Position numbers and translations under genes: made by a program. DNA of 64,000 nt from Bacteroidota bacterium. Lineage in GTDB: Bacteria; Bacteroidota; Bacteroidia; Chitinophagales; Chitinophagaceae. The notes under the pieces were generated by a model. The model saw only the letters and a list, made by a program, of their open reading frames with translations. It was not told the origin of the DNA and searched no databases. Shown one piece after another: positions 1 through 9,257 of this stretch (the stretch's first letter is position 1; each line of letters starts with the position of its first letter). Where the stretch lies: positions 372,001 to 436,000 of the forward strand of contig JADJQP010000002.1 of assembly GCA_016712665.1 (NCBI GenBank), read 5' to 3'.

Positions 1-443
1 ATAAGGCACACGACGGCTTTATCGGAAATGCAGTAATCGGCGAATGGTGCAATATTGGTGCTGATACCAATAACTCAAATTTGAAGAATAATTATGAAGA
101 GGTGAAACTGTGGAGCGAATACAAAAAGTCTTTTATTAAAACAGGTTTGCAATTTTGTGGACTCATAATGGCCGATCATAGCAAATGCGGTATCAATACC
201 ATGTTCAATACCGGGACGGTGGTAGGATTTAGTTGCAATATTTATGGTGCCGGCTTCCCACGCAATTTTATTCCCTCGTTTAGCTGGGGCAGTGCGAATG
301 GATTTATGGATTATCAATTGAAAAAGGCCGTGGAAACTGCCTCCAAGGTATTTGAAAGACGAAACCTGCCTTTTTCGCCCATCGAACAAAGAATCTTTGA
401 ATCCATCTATAATCATACCACTGAACAAAGAAATTACTCCTAA
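1..443 (+). CDS. Alternative GlmU-type sugar nucleotidyltransferase/acetyltransferase, 3' end
   Basis: Only the last ~146 codons are inside the window; the frame is open from base 3 to the TAA at 441-443. The visible part has the irregular glycine/isoleucine turns of a left-handed beta-helix (GNAVIGEW, GADTNNSNL, GTVVGFSCNIYGAGFP), then a short helical tail. I recognise this as the C-terminal half of the Bacteroidota GlmU-family protein, thought to make UDP-N-acetylglucosamine for peptidoglycan and lipid A. The N-terminal uridylyltransferase half lies upstream of the window. It is followed by asnS on the same strand after a 99-bp gap that carries a promoter-like motif. Family call fairly sure; exact sugar specificity is inference. 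Confidence 0.75.
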   Translation, partial: KAHDGFIGNAVIGEWCNIGADTNNSNLKNNYEEVKLWSEYKKSFIKTGLQFCGLIMADHSKCGINTMFNTGTVVGFSCNIYGAGFPRNFIPSFSWGSANGFMDYQLKKAVETASKVFERRNLPFSPIEQRIFESIYNHTTEQRNYS

Positions 444-527
444 TTTTTTGCTCATTTTTCGATTCCCACCAGCGCTTTAAACACAATTCCGTTTACACTA
501 AATTTGGTATTTGTCAAATTATCAAAT

Positions 528-535
528 TAACTTCG
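528..535 (+). promoter_or_regulatory. -7 box (TAACTTCG) just upstream of asnS
   Basis: TAACTTCG resembles the Bacteroidota -7 element TAnnTTTG. It ends only 7 nt before the asnS ATG, so the transcript would be almost leaderless. No well-spaced TTG -33 element is visible, so support is modest. Confidence 0.35.
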
Positions 536-542
536 CAACCTT

Positions 543-1982
543 ATGAGACCTCAAATAGCAACATTGCTCAAAGGAGCAAGCATTGATCAAGAAATTACCG
601 TGATGGGTTGGGTTCGCACGTTCCGAAACAACCAATTTATAGCCCTGAATGATGGGAGCACCAATCAAAATCTACAGGTGGTGGTAGATTTTACCAAATT
701 GGATGAATCCTTACTAAAACGGATTACTACCAGCGCTTGTATTGCGGCCACGGGTAAATTGGTGCAATCGCAGGGCAAAGGACAATCGGTAGAATTAGAG
801 GCGCATTCGCTTGAAATATTGGGTGATAGCGATGCTGAAAAATATCCACTGCAACCTAAAAAACACAGTCTCGAATTTCTGCGCGAAATAGCGCATCTTC
901 GTTTTCGCACCAACACCTTCGCTAGTGTAAATCGCTTACGCAATGCGTTAATATTTGGCATCCATCAGTTTTTTCAGGAACGAAATTTTTTAAATATTCA
1001 TACGCCTATTATTTCTGCAAGTGATGCAGAAGGGGCGGGAGAAATGTTTCGTGTCACCACATTACATTTGGAGAATCTTCCAAAAACAGATGCAGGTGAA
1101 ATTGATTATGCCGAAGATTTTTTTGGAAGAAGTTCCAACCTCACAGTAAGTGGACAATTGGAGGCCGAATTGGCGGCCATGGCTTTTACAAAAGTCTATA
1201 CCTTTGGACCAACATTCCGCGCAGAAAATTCAAATACCACTCGACATCTGGCAGAGTTCTGGATGATAGAACCCGAAGTAGCTTTCAATGAATTAAAAGA
1301 CAATGCTGACCTTGCAGAATCGATGTTAAAATATGTGATTCAATATGCTATGGACCGACATCCGGATGACATTGATTTTCTCGATGCACGACTCGCAGAA
1401 GAAGAAAAACAAAAACCAACGAATGAACGTGCCGAAATGGGGCTTAAAGAGAAATTGAATTTTGTATTGAATAATAACTTCGAACGAATTACGTATACCG
1501 AAGCCATCGAAATTTTATTACTTTCACCGGCTTACAAAAAGAAAAAGTTTAAATACGATGTGAGTTGGGGTATTGATATGCAAAGTGAGCATGAGCGCTA
1601 TTTGGTTGAAAAGCACTTCAATAAGCCGGTAATTGTAACAGATTATCCTAAAAATATCAAGGCATTTTACATGCGTCAAAACGACAACTGCGAACCCGGA
1701 AAGGAGACCGTAGCTGCAATGGATATTCTGGCACCGGGTATTGGTGAAATCATTGGCGGTTCGCAACGGGAGGAGCGACTTGAAAAATTAGAGCAACGTA
1801 TGAATGAAATGGAAATCCCTACCAAGGAAATGTTTTGGTATTTAGACACCAGACGTTTCGGAACGTGTAAGCATGCAGGCTTTGGACTTGGTTTTGAGCG
1901 GCTGGTGCAGTTTGTAACCGGAATGGGTAATATTAGAGATGTGATTCCGTTTCCACGGACTCCGAAGAACTGTGAGTTTTAG
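543..1982 (+). CDS. asnS: Asparaginyl-tRNA synthetase
   Basis: 479 aa, full length for bacterial AsnRS. It charges tRNA-Asn with asparagine in the cytoplasm. An N-terminal OB-fold anticodon-binding domain (about residues 1-110, VMGWVRTFRNNQFIALNDGS) is followed by the class II catalytic core: motif 2 (FRAENSNTTRHLAEFWMIEP, near residue 226) and motif 3 (GFGLGFERLVQFVTG, near residue 450). The ATG at 543 starts exactly at the OB-fold and lies 7 nt after a -7-like box. The frame is intact. Presence of AsnRS implies direct asparagine charging rather than sole reliance on the amidotransferase route. Confidence 0.97.
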   Translation: MRPQIATLLKGASIDQEITVMGWVRTFRNNQFIALNDGSTNQNLQVVVDFTKLDESLLKRITTSACIAATGKLVQSQGKGQSVELEAHSLEILGDSDAEKYPLQPKKHSLEFLREIAHLRFRTNTFASVNRLRNALIFGIHQFFQERNFLNIHTPIISASDAEGAGEMFRVTTLHLENLPKTDAGEIDYAEDFFGRSSNLTVSGQLEAELAAMAFTKVYTFGPTFRAENSNTTRHLAEFWMIEPEVAFNELKDNADLAESMLKYVIQYAMDRHPDDIDFLDARLAEEEKQKPTNERAEMGLKEKLNFVLNNNFERITYTEAIEILLLSPAYKKKKFKYDVSWGIDMQSEHERYLVEKHFNKPVIVTDYPKNIKAFYMRQNDNCEPGKETVAAMDILAPGIGEIIGGSQREERLEKLEQRMNEMEIPTKEMFWYLDTRRFGTCKHAGFGLGFERLVQFVTGMGNIRDVIPFPRTPKNCEF

Positions 1983-2081
1983 GTTTTGGAAATTGCCAAA
2001 AACAAAATGCCTATCATGTAACCGTTTTTAAGATATTGATAGCTAATAAACCACTTGAAAATACTTTCTACTTTTTCCAGG

Positions 2082-2112
2082 TTGGGCGTTTGCATTTTAC
2101 CCATTATCTTCG
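2082..2112 (+). promoter_or_regulatory. Promoter of pdhA (TTG-N20-TATCTTCG)
   Basis: TTG at 2082-2084 is followed after 20 nt by TATCTTCG at 2105-2112, close to the Bacteroidota TTG-N19-TAnnTTTG pattern. The GTG start of pdhA lies 23 nt downstream. Confidence 0.45.
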
Positions 2113-2135
2113 CAAAATAATTTAAAAACATTCAC

Positions 2136-3128
2136 GTGGATAATACATTTAGTAAAGAGATTTATTGTTACTGGTACGAAATCATGTTGTTGCAACGTCG
2201 CTTTGAAGAAAAAACCGGTCAGCTATATGGCATGCAAAAAATCAGAGGATTTTGTCATTTGTATATCGGGCAGGAAGCAGTATCAGCAGGTTGTATGACG
2301 GCCATTCGCGAAGATGATAATATGATAACGGCCTATCGTGATCATGGTTTGGCTTTGGCGAAAGGGATGTCGGCACGCGAATGTATGGCTGAATTGTACG
2401 GAAAAGCCACAGGTTGCACCAAAGGAAAAGGCGGCAGTATGCACTTTTTCTCTAAAGAAAAAAAGTTTTTTGGCGGTCATGGTATCGTGGGCGGGCAAAT
2501 TGGATTAGGAGCCGGTATTGCCTTTGCTGAAAAGTATAAAGGGAGTGATGCGGTTACGCTTTGTTTTTTTGGAGATGGCGCAGCACGTCAGGGTTTATTA
2601 CATGAAACCTTCAATATGGCCATGTTGTGGAAATTACCGGTTGTATTTATTTGCGAAAACAATTTTTATGCAATGGGCACTTCGGTAGAACGAACCAGCA
2701 ATGTATTGGATATATACAAGCTTGCTGATGCCTATGATATGCCGGGCGATAGTGTAGATGGTATGAAACCCGAAAATGTACATCATGCGGTAACTCGGGC
2801 AGTCAACCGTGCCCGAATTGGTGATGGACCTACCCTACTCGAAATTAAAACCTATCGCTACAAAGGGCATAGCATGAGCGACCCCGCCAAATATAGAACC
2901 AAGGAGGAGCTGGAAGAGTACAAAGAAAAAGACCCTATAGAAAATGTACTTCGTACCATTCAGGAAAATAATTTGGCTACTGCCGAAGAAATTACCGAAA
3001 TGAATGATCGGGTAAAAGCCATTGTAGACGATTGCGTTGAGTTTGCTGAAACCTCACCGCTTCCTGATATTTCAGAAGTGTACAAAGATATTTATCTTCA
3101 GGAAGACTATCCGTTTATCATGGATTAG
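2136..3128 (+). CDS. pdhA: Pyruvate dehydrogenase E1 component, alpha subunit
   Basis: 330 aa, GTG start. It is the thiamine-diphosphate-binding alpha subunit of the pyruvate dehydrogenase complex, which decarboxylates pyruvate for acetyl-CoA formation. The ThDP/Mg motif is visible as GDGAARQG...ENNFYAMGTS (about residues 146-180), preceded by the conserved GGHGIVGGQIGLGAG segment and followed by the phosphorylation-loop-like YRYKGHSMSDPAKYR. Length and order match the family (about 320-360 aa). No E1-beta, E2 or E3 gene is adjacent, so the partner subunits are encoded elsewhere. A strong hairpin closes the transcript. A branched-chain 2-oxoacid E1-alpha is the alternative, but the GHSMSDP region favours PdhA. 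Confidence 0.92.
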   Translation: MDNTFSKEIYCYWYEIMLLQRRFEEKTGQLYGMQKIRGFCHLYIGQEAVSAGCMTAIREDDNMITAYRDHGLALAKGMSARECMAELYGKATGCTKGKGGSMHFFSKEKKFFGGHGIVGGQIGLGAGIAFAEKYKGSDAVTLCFFGDGAARQGLLHETFNMAMLWKLPVVFICENNFYAMGTSVERTSNVLDIYKLADAYDMPGDSVDGMKPENVHHAVTRAVNRARIGDGPTLLEIKTYRYKGHSMSDPAKYRTKEELEEYKEKDPIENVLRTIQENNLATAEEITEMNDRVKAIVDDCVEFAETSPLPDISEVYKDIYLQEDYPFIMD

Positions 3129-3145
3129 TACGCAGAATATACTGC

Positions 3146-3190
3146 ATAAAAAATGGGGGATTTTTCTACGAAAAATCCCCCATTTTCATT
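3146..3190. terminator. Bidirectional terminator between pdhA and the DinB-family gene
   Basis: A perfect 15-bp stem (AAATGGGGGATTTTT at 3151-3165 with its complement at 3171-3185) closes a 5-nt loop. A-rich sequence precedes it and T-rich sequence follows, so it can end both converging transcripts. Confidence 0.85.
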
Positions 3191-3197
3191 TGAAAGC

Positions 3198-3694
3198 TTA
3201 GCCTTGATCGTCAGCGGACGGGCCATAAGAACCTGGTACGGCAATATCCAACATCCGTAGATAAACGCCCAATTGCGCTCTATGATGATACCAATGGTTT
3301 AGGCACCAAGTTCTTACCACCTGTGCTTTGGGCATGGTAAAAAATATCATCTCGCCTTGACGCATCGTCCAGTCATTGGCAAATTCAGTTTCGGGAGTTT
3401 CATTTAAAATGACCTCTGCTTTAGCTACCAAATCATCAAAATAAGTTAGTAATTCGGTAGAGGAATGAAACACTTTTGGTGTAAAATCACCTTTCGCAAA
3501 GTCCAGCTCATCATGCACCAGACACTCTTTCCACCAACCGGCAATTTCGGCTACATGGGTGGCCAGACGCATTAAGGTCATCGACTTTTCATGGGTTTGT
3601 AATCGCCTTTATCTAAAGGCACTCTTTCTAAAATTTTTCTTGTGGTTGCTGCTTCGTGCTTGAATTCAGCTAACAACGTTTCGTTTAGTGTCAT
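3198..3694 (-). CDS. DinB-family protein (frameshifted in this assembly)
   Basis: The C-terminal 127 aa (3198-3581) and the N-terminal ~37 aa (to the ATG at 3692-3694, MTLNETLLAEFKHEA) lie in two frames. Adding one C to the CCC run near 3592-3596 restores ...YKPHEKSMTLMRLATH... and one protein of about 165 aa, the usual DinB length. DinB-like proteins are four-helix bundles that bind a divalent metal through a histidine triad; candidate ligands are the His of ATHVAE and those of NHWYHHRAQL. Members include putative thiol-dependent transferases (bacillithiol/mycothiol type), but the substrate cannot be told here. Converges on pdhA; mscS follows upstream on the same strand. Confidence 0.8.
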
Positions 3695-3725
3695 GTGTAT
3701 TCTATTTATGATAAAAAAATGGTTT

Positions 3726-4574
3726 CTATTTATTGATAACGATCCTTGTTGGCGTAGGCCCCTCTATTCCCTCACGAGCAAAAGCAGCTATGAGCGATTC
3801 CGTACAAGCAAAATAGACATCCCAATAATCTGCCTGCACACAATAGGGTCTTATAGCTAAGGTAAGCATTCCATCTGCGGCCTTTAGTACATTTACTTCC
3901 GGTGAAGGTGCTTTCAATACCTTCGGATGTTGTTGCAAGGTCTGCAAGCTTACGGCCTTTACCTTCTCCAAATCATTGGAAGGTGCAATAGCCATCGTGA
4001 TATCTACCCGCAAATTGCCATGTGCTGAATAATTAGAAATGGTATTGGTAGACAGTGCCCCATTGGGCAGATACACCGTTTTGTTTTCAGCCGTAAGTAC
4101 GGTAGTACTAAAAACACCTTGTTCGGTTACCACTCCGGTTACGCCCTGTGCTTCTATCATATCACCCACTCTAAAAGGCTTAAAAACAAGCATCATAACG
4201 CCCCCGGCAAAGTTACCCAAGGTGCCATTCAGTGCCGAGCCAATGGCCACGCCCGCACCCACAATTAAGGCACTAAAGGCAGTGGTATCGGCGCCTAATT
4301 TTCCGGCTATGGAAATAAGTAATAAAATGGTGAGTACCACTTTTACTAAAGAAACTAAAAACGTTTGTAAAGAAGGATCATAATTTCTTTTCAGCAAAAC
4401 CGTTCGAATCATTGAAACCAATTTATTAATAATCCAGGTTCCAATTACATAAAAAAGAACTGCCCCCACAATCTTTGGGGTATAGTCTATTGCAAAATCC
4501 TTAATTTTATCGGGGTGGGATATCGTTTGGCCGGCAACCTTACTTGCCTCTTGTGAAATTTGAAGTAGATACAT
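3726..4574 (-). CDS. mscS: Small-conductance mechanosensitive channel, MscS family
   Basis: 282 aa, close to E. coli MscS (286 aa). Inner-membrane channel that opens under tension to release solutes after hypo-osmotic shock. Two hydrophobic segments (about residues 33-53 and 75-95) precede the pore helix, which has the glycine/alanine packing pattern (ALIVGAGVAIGSALNGTLGNFAGG, split across residues 100-125), then the beta domain (FRVGDMIEAQGVTGVV) and the cytoplasmic vestibule. Single complete frame, ATG start. It is divergent from the aspartate kinase gene, with 118 bp between them. Confidence 0.93.
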   Translation of the reverse strand: MYLLQISQEASKVAGQTISHPDKIKDFAIDYTPKIVGAVLFYVIGTWIINKLVSMIRTVLLKRNYDPSLQTFLVSLVKVVLTILLLISIAGKLGADTTAFSALIVGAGVAIGSALNGTLGNFAGGVMMLVFKPFRVGDMIEAQGVTGVVTEQGVFSTTVLTAENKTVYLPNGALSTNTISNYSAHGNLRVDITMAIAPSNDLEKVKAVSLQTLQQHPKVLKAPSPEVNVLKAADGMLTLAIRPYCVQADYWDVYFACTESLIAAFAREGIEGPTPTRIVINK

Positions 4575-4692
4575 AGTTTCTAATTTTTTCTGCGTGCAAT
4601 ATGTATAAATTTTTCAAGAATACGCACTTTCCTTCTTAAATATATTATTATCAAATTAGATTTGCAGCGAATTTATTAAGGAACAAAACAAA

Positions 4693-5958
4693 ATGAACGT
4701 ATTCAAATTTGGTGGCGCTTCCATTGAAAATGTAGAGCGAGCCAAAAGCACAGCAGCCATCATTCAAGAAAATGGAACCCAGCCATTGCTGGTAGTGATT
4801 TCTGCAAAAGGAAAAACAACCAATGCGTTGGAGGAAATTGCTAAAGCGTATTTTGCAAAGCAAACTGAAAAAGCACTGGAATTGTTTGAGCAACTCAAAC
4901 AAGATCATAACGACTATGCGAAAGCACTTTTAGAAAACAAAAGTGATGCACTTCTTGAAAACTTGCAATCCCTCTATTTAGAAATAGAATGGATTTTGAA
5001 TGACGTTCCGGTGCGGGGCTATGATTATTACTATGATCAGATTGTATCTATCGGCGAATTGCTTTCTACTTTGATTATTGCTGCTTACCTTAATAAAAAC
5101 GAAACAATCGCTAGCTGGATTGATATACGTGACATACTTAAAACAGACGATACCTATCGAGATGCACATATCGATTGGAACACTACCTTGCAACTGGTGG
5201 AATCGCAGATTATACCGCTCTTTGCCCATTCAAACATCGTCATCACACAGGGCTTTATCGGTAGTACCGATGAAAACAACTCGATTACGCTCGGTAGAGA
5301 AGGAAGTGACTATACCGCTGCCGTACTAGCTAATATGTGCAATGCCGAAAGCGTGACCATTTGGAAAGATGTGCCCAGTCTACTGAATGGTGACCCGAAA
5401 ATATTTCCGAATACAGTTCCCATTGAAGAAATTACCTATCATGAAGTGATTGAAATGGCCTTTTATGGTGCGCAGGTAATACACCCAAAAACGATTAAGC
5501 CACTTCAAAACAAAAACATCCCTTTGTATGTAAAATGCTTTTTAGACAAAAAGCTGAAAGGAACCTGTATTCACAACACAGATAAAAAAATTAACTACCC
5601 CCCGATTCTGGTTCTAAAAACCAAGCAAACGTTGTTACAGGTTACTACCAAAGATTATTCCTTTATTACCGAAGATAATCTGAGTAGAATTTATAAAATG
5701 TTTCATGACTGCAAAATCAAAATCAATCTGATTCAAAATGCTGCCATCAGCTTTGTGGCTTGTATTGACAGTCATACAGCCCATTTAGACGAACTATTAG
5801 CATTGCTGAACGAGCAATATGAGGTAAAACGAAATGAAAACTTATTTCTCTTTACGGTGCGACATTATCGCCAGGACATTTTGAAAGAGGAACTAAAAAA
5901 CAGAACCGTACTGCTCACTCAAAAGACCCGGCAAACGATTCAGATGGTGGTGAAATAA
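4693..5958 (+). CDS. Aspartate kinase (monofunctional)
   Basis: 421 aa. It phosphorylates L-aspartate, the first step to lysine, threonine and methionine. The N-terminal kinase domain starts with the signature KFGGASI (residues 5-11), and the conserved GREGSDYTAAVLA and KDVPSLLNGDP segments lie near residues 202 and 223. The C-terminal ~130 residues form the ACT regulatory region (for example FHDCKIKINLIQNAAISF). There is no homoserine dehydrogenase domain. A -7-like TAGATTTG lies at 4657-4664. In Bacteroidota several aspartate kinase paralogues occur, so lysC versus thrA naming is left open. Confidence 0.92.
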   Translation: MNVFKFGGASIENVERAKSTAAIIQENGTQPLLVVISAKGKTTNALEEIAKAYFAKQTEKALELFEQLKQDHNDYAKALLENKSDALLENLQSLYLEIEWILNDVPVRGYDYYYDQIVSIGELLSTLIIAAYLNKNETIASWIDIRDILKTDDTYRDAHIDWNTTLQLVESQIIPLFAHSNIVITQGFIGSTDENNSITLGREGSDYTAAVLANMCNAESVTIWKDVPSLLNGDPKIFPNTVPIEEITYHEVIEMAFYGAQVIHPKTIKPLQNKNIPLYVKCFLDKKLKGTCIHNTDKKINYPPILVLKTKQTLLQVTTKDYSFITEDNLSRIYKMFHDCKIKINLIQNAAISFVACIDSHTAHLDELLALLNEQYEVKRNENLFLFTVRHYRQDILKEELKNRTVLLTQKTRQTIQMVVK

Positions 5959-5975
5959 GGGAAGAATCCCATTTT

Positions 5976-6200
5976 TTATTTGAGGGTTCGTGTGCAGTAT
6001 ACAGAAATATGATCCCCATTTCCATCAACATAATCTTTGCCCTTTCGCCATATATACATTTCTGCATCATCTTCAAACTCTAAGGTTCGGATGTTAAATT
6101 CAATTTGGGTGTTATCATTAAAATCATAGCATCTATAGAGATCTTTCTTTTTACAACTAATAAATGAGGTCAAAAAAATCAATCCGAGAATATACTTCAT
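5976..6200 (-). CDS. Small predicted lipoprotein
   Basis: 74 aa from the ATG at 6198-6200, chosen because it opens directly on a lipoprotein signal peptide (MKYILGLIFLTSFISCKKKD) with the lipobox FISC and Cys-16 as the acylated residue. The longer frame upstream would put a cysteine-containing extension before the signal. The remainder (RCYDFNDNTQIEFNIRTL..., YIWRKGKDYVDGNGDH) is short, polar and not recognised. Convergent with aspartate kinase. Likely a membrane-anchored periplasmic protein of unknown role. Confidence 0.65.
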   Translation of the reverse strand: MKYILGLIFLTSFISCKKKDLYRCYDFNDNTQIEFNIRTLEFEDDAEMYIWRKGKDYVDGNGDHISVYCTRTLK

Positions 6201-6288
6201 ACGAGAACATTTTGGTAAAAATACGACAAATGCCACAAATATATTCTCAAAAAAAGCAGGTCAAAAGGCAAGTCCCCGTTGGTGGCAC

Positions 6289-6489
6289 CTAGTCTGTATC
6301 TTCCAATAAAAAAATAGCTTCCACCTGCTTCCCAAAATATTTTGCAATTTTCAGTGCTAGGACAGTGGATGGAACATATTTATTTAACTCCATAGCATTG
6401 ATGGTTTGACGGCTTACCGATACTTTCTTGGCCAGTTCATCCTGTGTAAGACCATGAATGGCACGCTCCACTTTTAGGTTATTTTTCAT
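6289..6489 (-). CDS. Small XRE-family helix-turn-helix regulator
   Basis: 66 aa, essentially only the HTH: LTQDELAKKVSVSRQTINAM is the classic Cro/C1-type helix 2-turn-helix 3, followed by the fourth and fifth helices (STVLALKIAKYFGKQVEAIF). This is the YozG-like compact type that often sits behind a membrane protein and represses its own operon. Its ATG overlaps the end of the upstream membrane-protein gene by 11 bp, so the two are co-transcribed. Predicted operator-like TTTACAT repeats lie upstream of the operon. Confidence 0.88.
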   Translation of the reverse strand: MKNNLKVERAIHGLTQDELAKKVSVSRQTINAMELNKYVPSTVLALKIAKYFGKQVEAIFLLEDTD

Positions 6490-6956
6490 CTGTTGCCAAT
6501 TTTGAATTTTTATAAAGCAGGTAGTGAAATCTAATAATGAATATGAGTAATACCGTATACATATTGTAAATCATTACACTCAAAAATGAGGTGCCGTATA
6601 CAAAAATGAATGCAAGTAACAACAATATATAATTTAGCAATACCGCCCAAAGTAAAGAGGAAAGGCGAATTTTAGCAATAAATTCATCTTCATATTTTTC
6701 TTTACTAAAACCCACCAATAAGCAACCTATAAGAAACGCTACACCCGTAAGGGTATTGGTAATATTTACCGATATTAAACTGAAATACTTCTTCTCTCCA
6801 AAAAATTCAGTAGGAAATAGCGAGAACATCTTCACTTGCAGACCACTTGCCTCATAATCTGTAAGAATTAAATACATACCAAAAAATCAAGGAGGGAATT
6901 AATAAGACCCAACCCAGACCTTTGTATTTATTCGGAAATAATAATTCGTGTGACAT
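6479..6956 (-). CDS. Membrane protein paired with the XRE regulator (frameshifted)
   Basis: The 3' part encodes 132 aa with four hydrophobic segments. The true N-terminus starts at the ATG at 6954-6956 (MSHELLFPNKYKGLGWVLLI) in another frame. Removing one T (A on this strand) from the six-base run 6881-6886 joins ...LIFG to MYLILTDYEAS..., giving about 158 aa with five predicted membrane segments. Function unknown. Overlap with the small HTH gene suggests a regulator/membrane-sensor pair. Start choice is supported by the promoter 18 nt upstream. Confidence 0.7.
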
Positions 6957-6973
6957 ACATTATTTTGTTTTGT

Positions 6974-7004
6974 CAAATGTAAATCATATTTCACAATTAG
7001 ACAA
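6974..7004 (-). promoter_or_regulatory. Promoter of the membrane protein/XRE operon
   Basis: On the minus strand, TTG (7002-7004) is followed by N20 and TACATTTG (6974-6981), an excellent -7 box. ATGTAAA at 6977-6983 overlaps the -7 box, and inverted copies TTTACAT lie at 7011-7017 and 7030-7036, a plausible set of binding sites for the operon's own small HTH protein. Confidence 0.6.
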
Positions 7005-7147
7005 GTTTGTTTTACATTATGTATTATTTTTTACATTGCCTAACAGAATGACAGCATATCCAAAGCAGATAATTTGTCTTCAAAAGCACCATTAATCCAT
7101 AGAATTAAAATCAGTTATTTTGTTTCAAACTAAAACAAGCAGATTTT

Positions 7148-9197
7148 ATGTCAATTATTTCTCTTCAAAATTACGCCGAAGGCAAATGGGTCACTCCTAG
7201 CGCTGAAGGTGAATTACTTTACAATGCGATTACCGGCGAAGCCCTGTATAGTGCTAACAGCAATGGTTTAGACTTTGATGCCATGATGAAATACGCTCGC
7301 ACTAAAGGGTCTGAAAAACTGCGTAAAATGAGTTTTCAAGAGCGCGGTTTAATGCTTAAAAAACTGGCGTTTCATCTTATGAGTAAAAAAGGAGCTCTTT
7401 TATAAAATTAGTGCCTTCACCGGAGCCACCAAAGCGGATAGTTGGGTGGATATTGAAGGGGGTATTGGAAATCTGTTTGCAAACGCAAGTCTGCGTCGTC
7501 AGTTTGGTAATGAATGGTATTATGTAGAAGGAGATGTAGCGAAATTATCAAAACAAAATACCTTTATTGGACATCATATTATGGTACCTAAAGAAGGTGT
7601 GGCCATTCATATCAATGCCTTTAATTTTCCCGTCTGGGGTATGCTCGAAAAAATTGCCGTTAATTTATTGGCAGGAGTACCTGCCATTGTGAAACCTGCT
7701 TCCCTTACCTCTTATCTAACCGAAGCTGTTTTTAAAGAAATCATCGCATCGGGCATTTTGCCTGAGGGCAGTCTACAACTGATTTGTGGCAGTGCACGAG
7801 GCATCCTTGATTTTTGCCAAATGCAAGACGTGGTTACATTCACAGGAAGTGCCGAAACAGGAAGAAAATTAAAATCGCATCCCAACCTATTACAGCATTC
7901 CATTCCGTTTAATATGGAAGCAGATTCGCTCAATGCCTGCGTTTTGGGCGATGATGTAAAACCGGACATGCCCGAATTTGATTTATTTATCAAAGAAGTG
8001 GTACGAGAAATAACCACCAAGGCAGGTCAAAAATGTACGGCCATTCGCCGCATTATTGTACCTGAATCCTTAGTGGAAGAGGTTACCATTGCTTTGGGCA
8101 ACAGAATACAAACCACTACTATTGGCGATCCGGCCGTTGAGGGTGTTCGAATGGGGCCATTAGCCGGACTGGGTCAACGAAATGATGTACTTGAGAAAGT
8201 AAATGAATTGATGGCAGTTCAAAAATTAGTAATCGGCAACCAAGACAACTTTGAAGTGAAAGGTGCCGATAAAACAAAAGGAGCTTTTATGAGTCCGATG
8301 ATTTTCTTGAATGAAGCACCCTTTGAACAGCTTGCTTGTCATGAAGTGGAAGCCTTTGGCCCGGTCAGCACCATCATACCCTATAAAAATGTAGATGAGG
8401 CTATCACTCTAAGTAAAATGGGTAAAGGCAGTTTGGTTTGCAGTATTGCCACTGCTAGTAGTGACACCGCTCGGGAATTTGTATTGGGCGCTGCCACCAT
8501 GCATGGTCGAATCTTGGTAATCAATCGAGAATCTGCTAAAGAAAGTACCGGTCACGGATCGCCAATGCCTATGTTGGTGCATGGAGGACCGGGACGTGCT
8601 GGAGGTGGTGAAGAAATGGGCGGTAAACGAGGCGTCCTTCATTATATGCAACGAACAGCCATTCAGGGATCCCCCACTATGATTACAGCCATTACCAAGC
8701 AATATCAGCAAGGCGCCCAAGGCACCCTAGATGGTATTCATCCCTTTAAAAAATCGTTTGACACCCTACAAATCGGCGACCAGATAGTTACCGAAAAACG
8801 TGAAATTACCAGCGATGATATCGACCGTTTTGCCGACCTAAGTGGTGATCATTTTTATGCACACATGAAAGATACCCAATTTGAAGGTACCCTGTTCACT
8901 CATCAAGTGGCTCATGGTTATTTTATTATGAGTGTTGCTGCCGGGTTGTTTGTGCACAGTTATGATATAAATCCGGTTCTTTTAAACTATGGCATCGATG
9001 AATTGCGGTTTACGAAACCGGTATATCCGGGCACTTCGGTGTATGTACGTTTTACCTGCAAAGAAAAGATAGATCAAGAAGTAAAAGATGACCAGGATAT
9101 TCCGAAGGGAATTGTCAAATGGATGGTTGAAATATTGGATGAAAGCGAGGAACCGCTGGTTGGTATTGCCACTATTTTAACCATGGTAAAAAAATAA
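7148..9197 (+). CDS. paaZ: PaaZ-type bifunctional aldehyde dehydrogenase/enoyl-CoA hydratase (frameshifted)
   Basis: Two frames (7148-7405 and 7446-9197) join if one base is removed from the AAAAAAGG stretch near 7385-7393, giving SKKELFYKISAFTGATKADS... and about 682 aa, the PaaZ length. The N-terminal ~520 residues are an NAD(P)-dependent aldehyde dehydrogenase with catalytic Cys in AGQKCTAIRR and the NMEADSLNA segment; the C-terminal ~150 residues are a MaoC hot-dog hydratase with the Asp/His motif SGDHFYAHMKD. In phenylacetate catabolism PaaZ opens the oxepin-CoA ring and oxidises the semialdehyde formed. No other paa genes are in the window, so the physiological substrate is inferred only. 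Confidence 0.85.
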
Positions 9198-9216
9198 TAT
9201 CGCTGGAACGAATATT

Positions 9217-9252
9217 CTGTCATTTGTCGTACCTTTGTGTGACAAATGACAG
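9217..9252. promoter_or_regulatory. Perfect 12-bp inverted repeat enclosing the -7 box of the RES/Xre operon
   Basis: CTGTCATTTGTC (9217-9228) and its exact reverse complement (9241-9252) flank a 12-nt spacer that contains TACCTTTG at 9230-9237, a consensus -7 box. This is the expected layout for autoregulation of a toxin-antitoxin operon by its DNA-binding antitoxin. The upstream ATG at 9246 lies inside the right arm, which favours the ATG at 9258 as the real start. Confidence 0.65.
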
Positions 9253-9257
9253 TTTCT

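Noticed and set aside
75..455. Minus-strand ORF opposite the first gene
   Set aside because: Shadow of the alt-GlmU frame, whose beta-helix pattern is clear.
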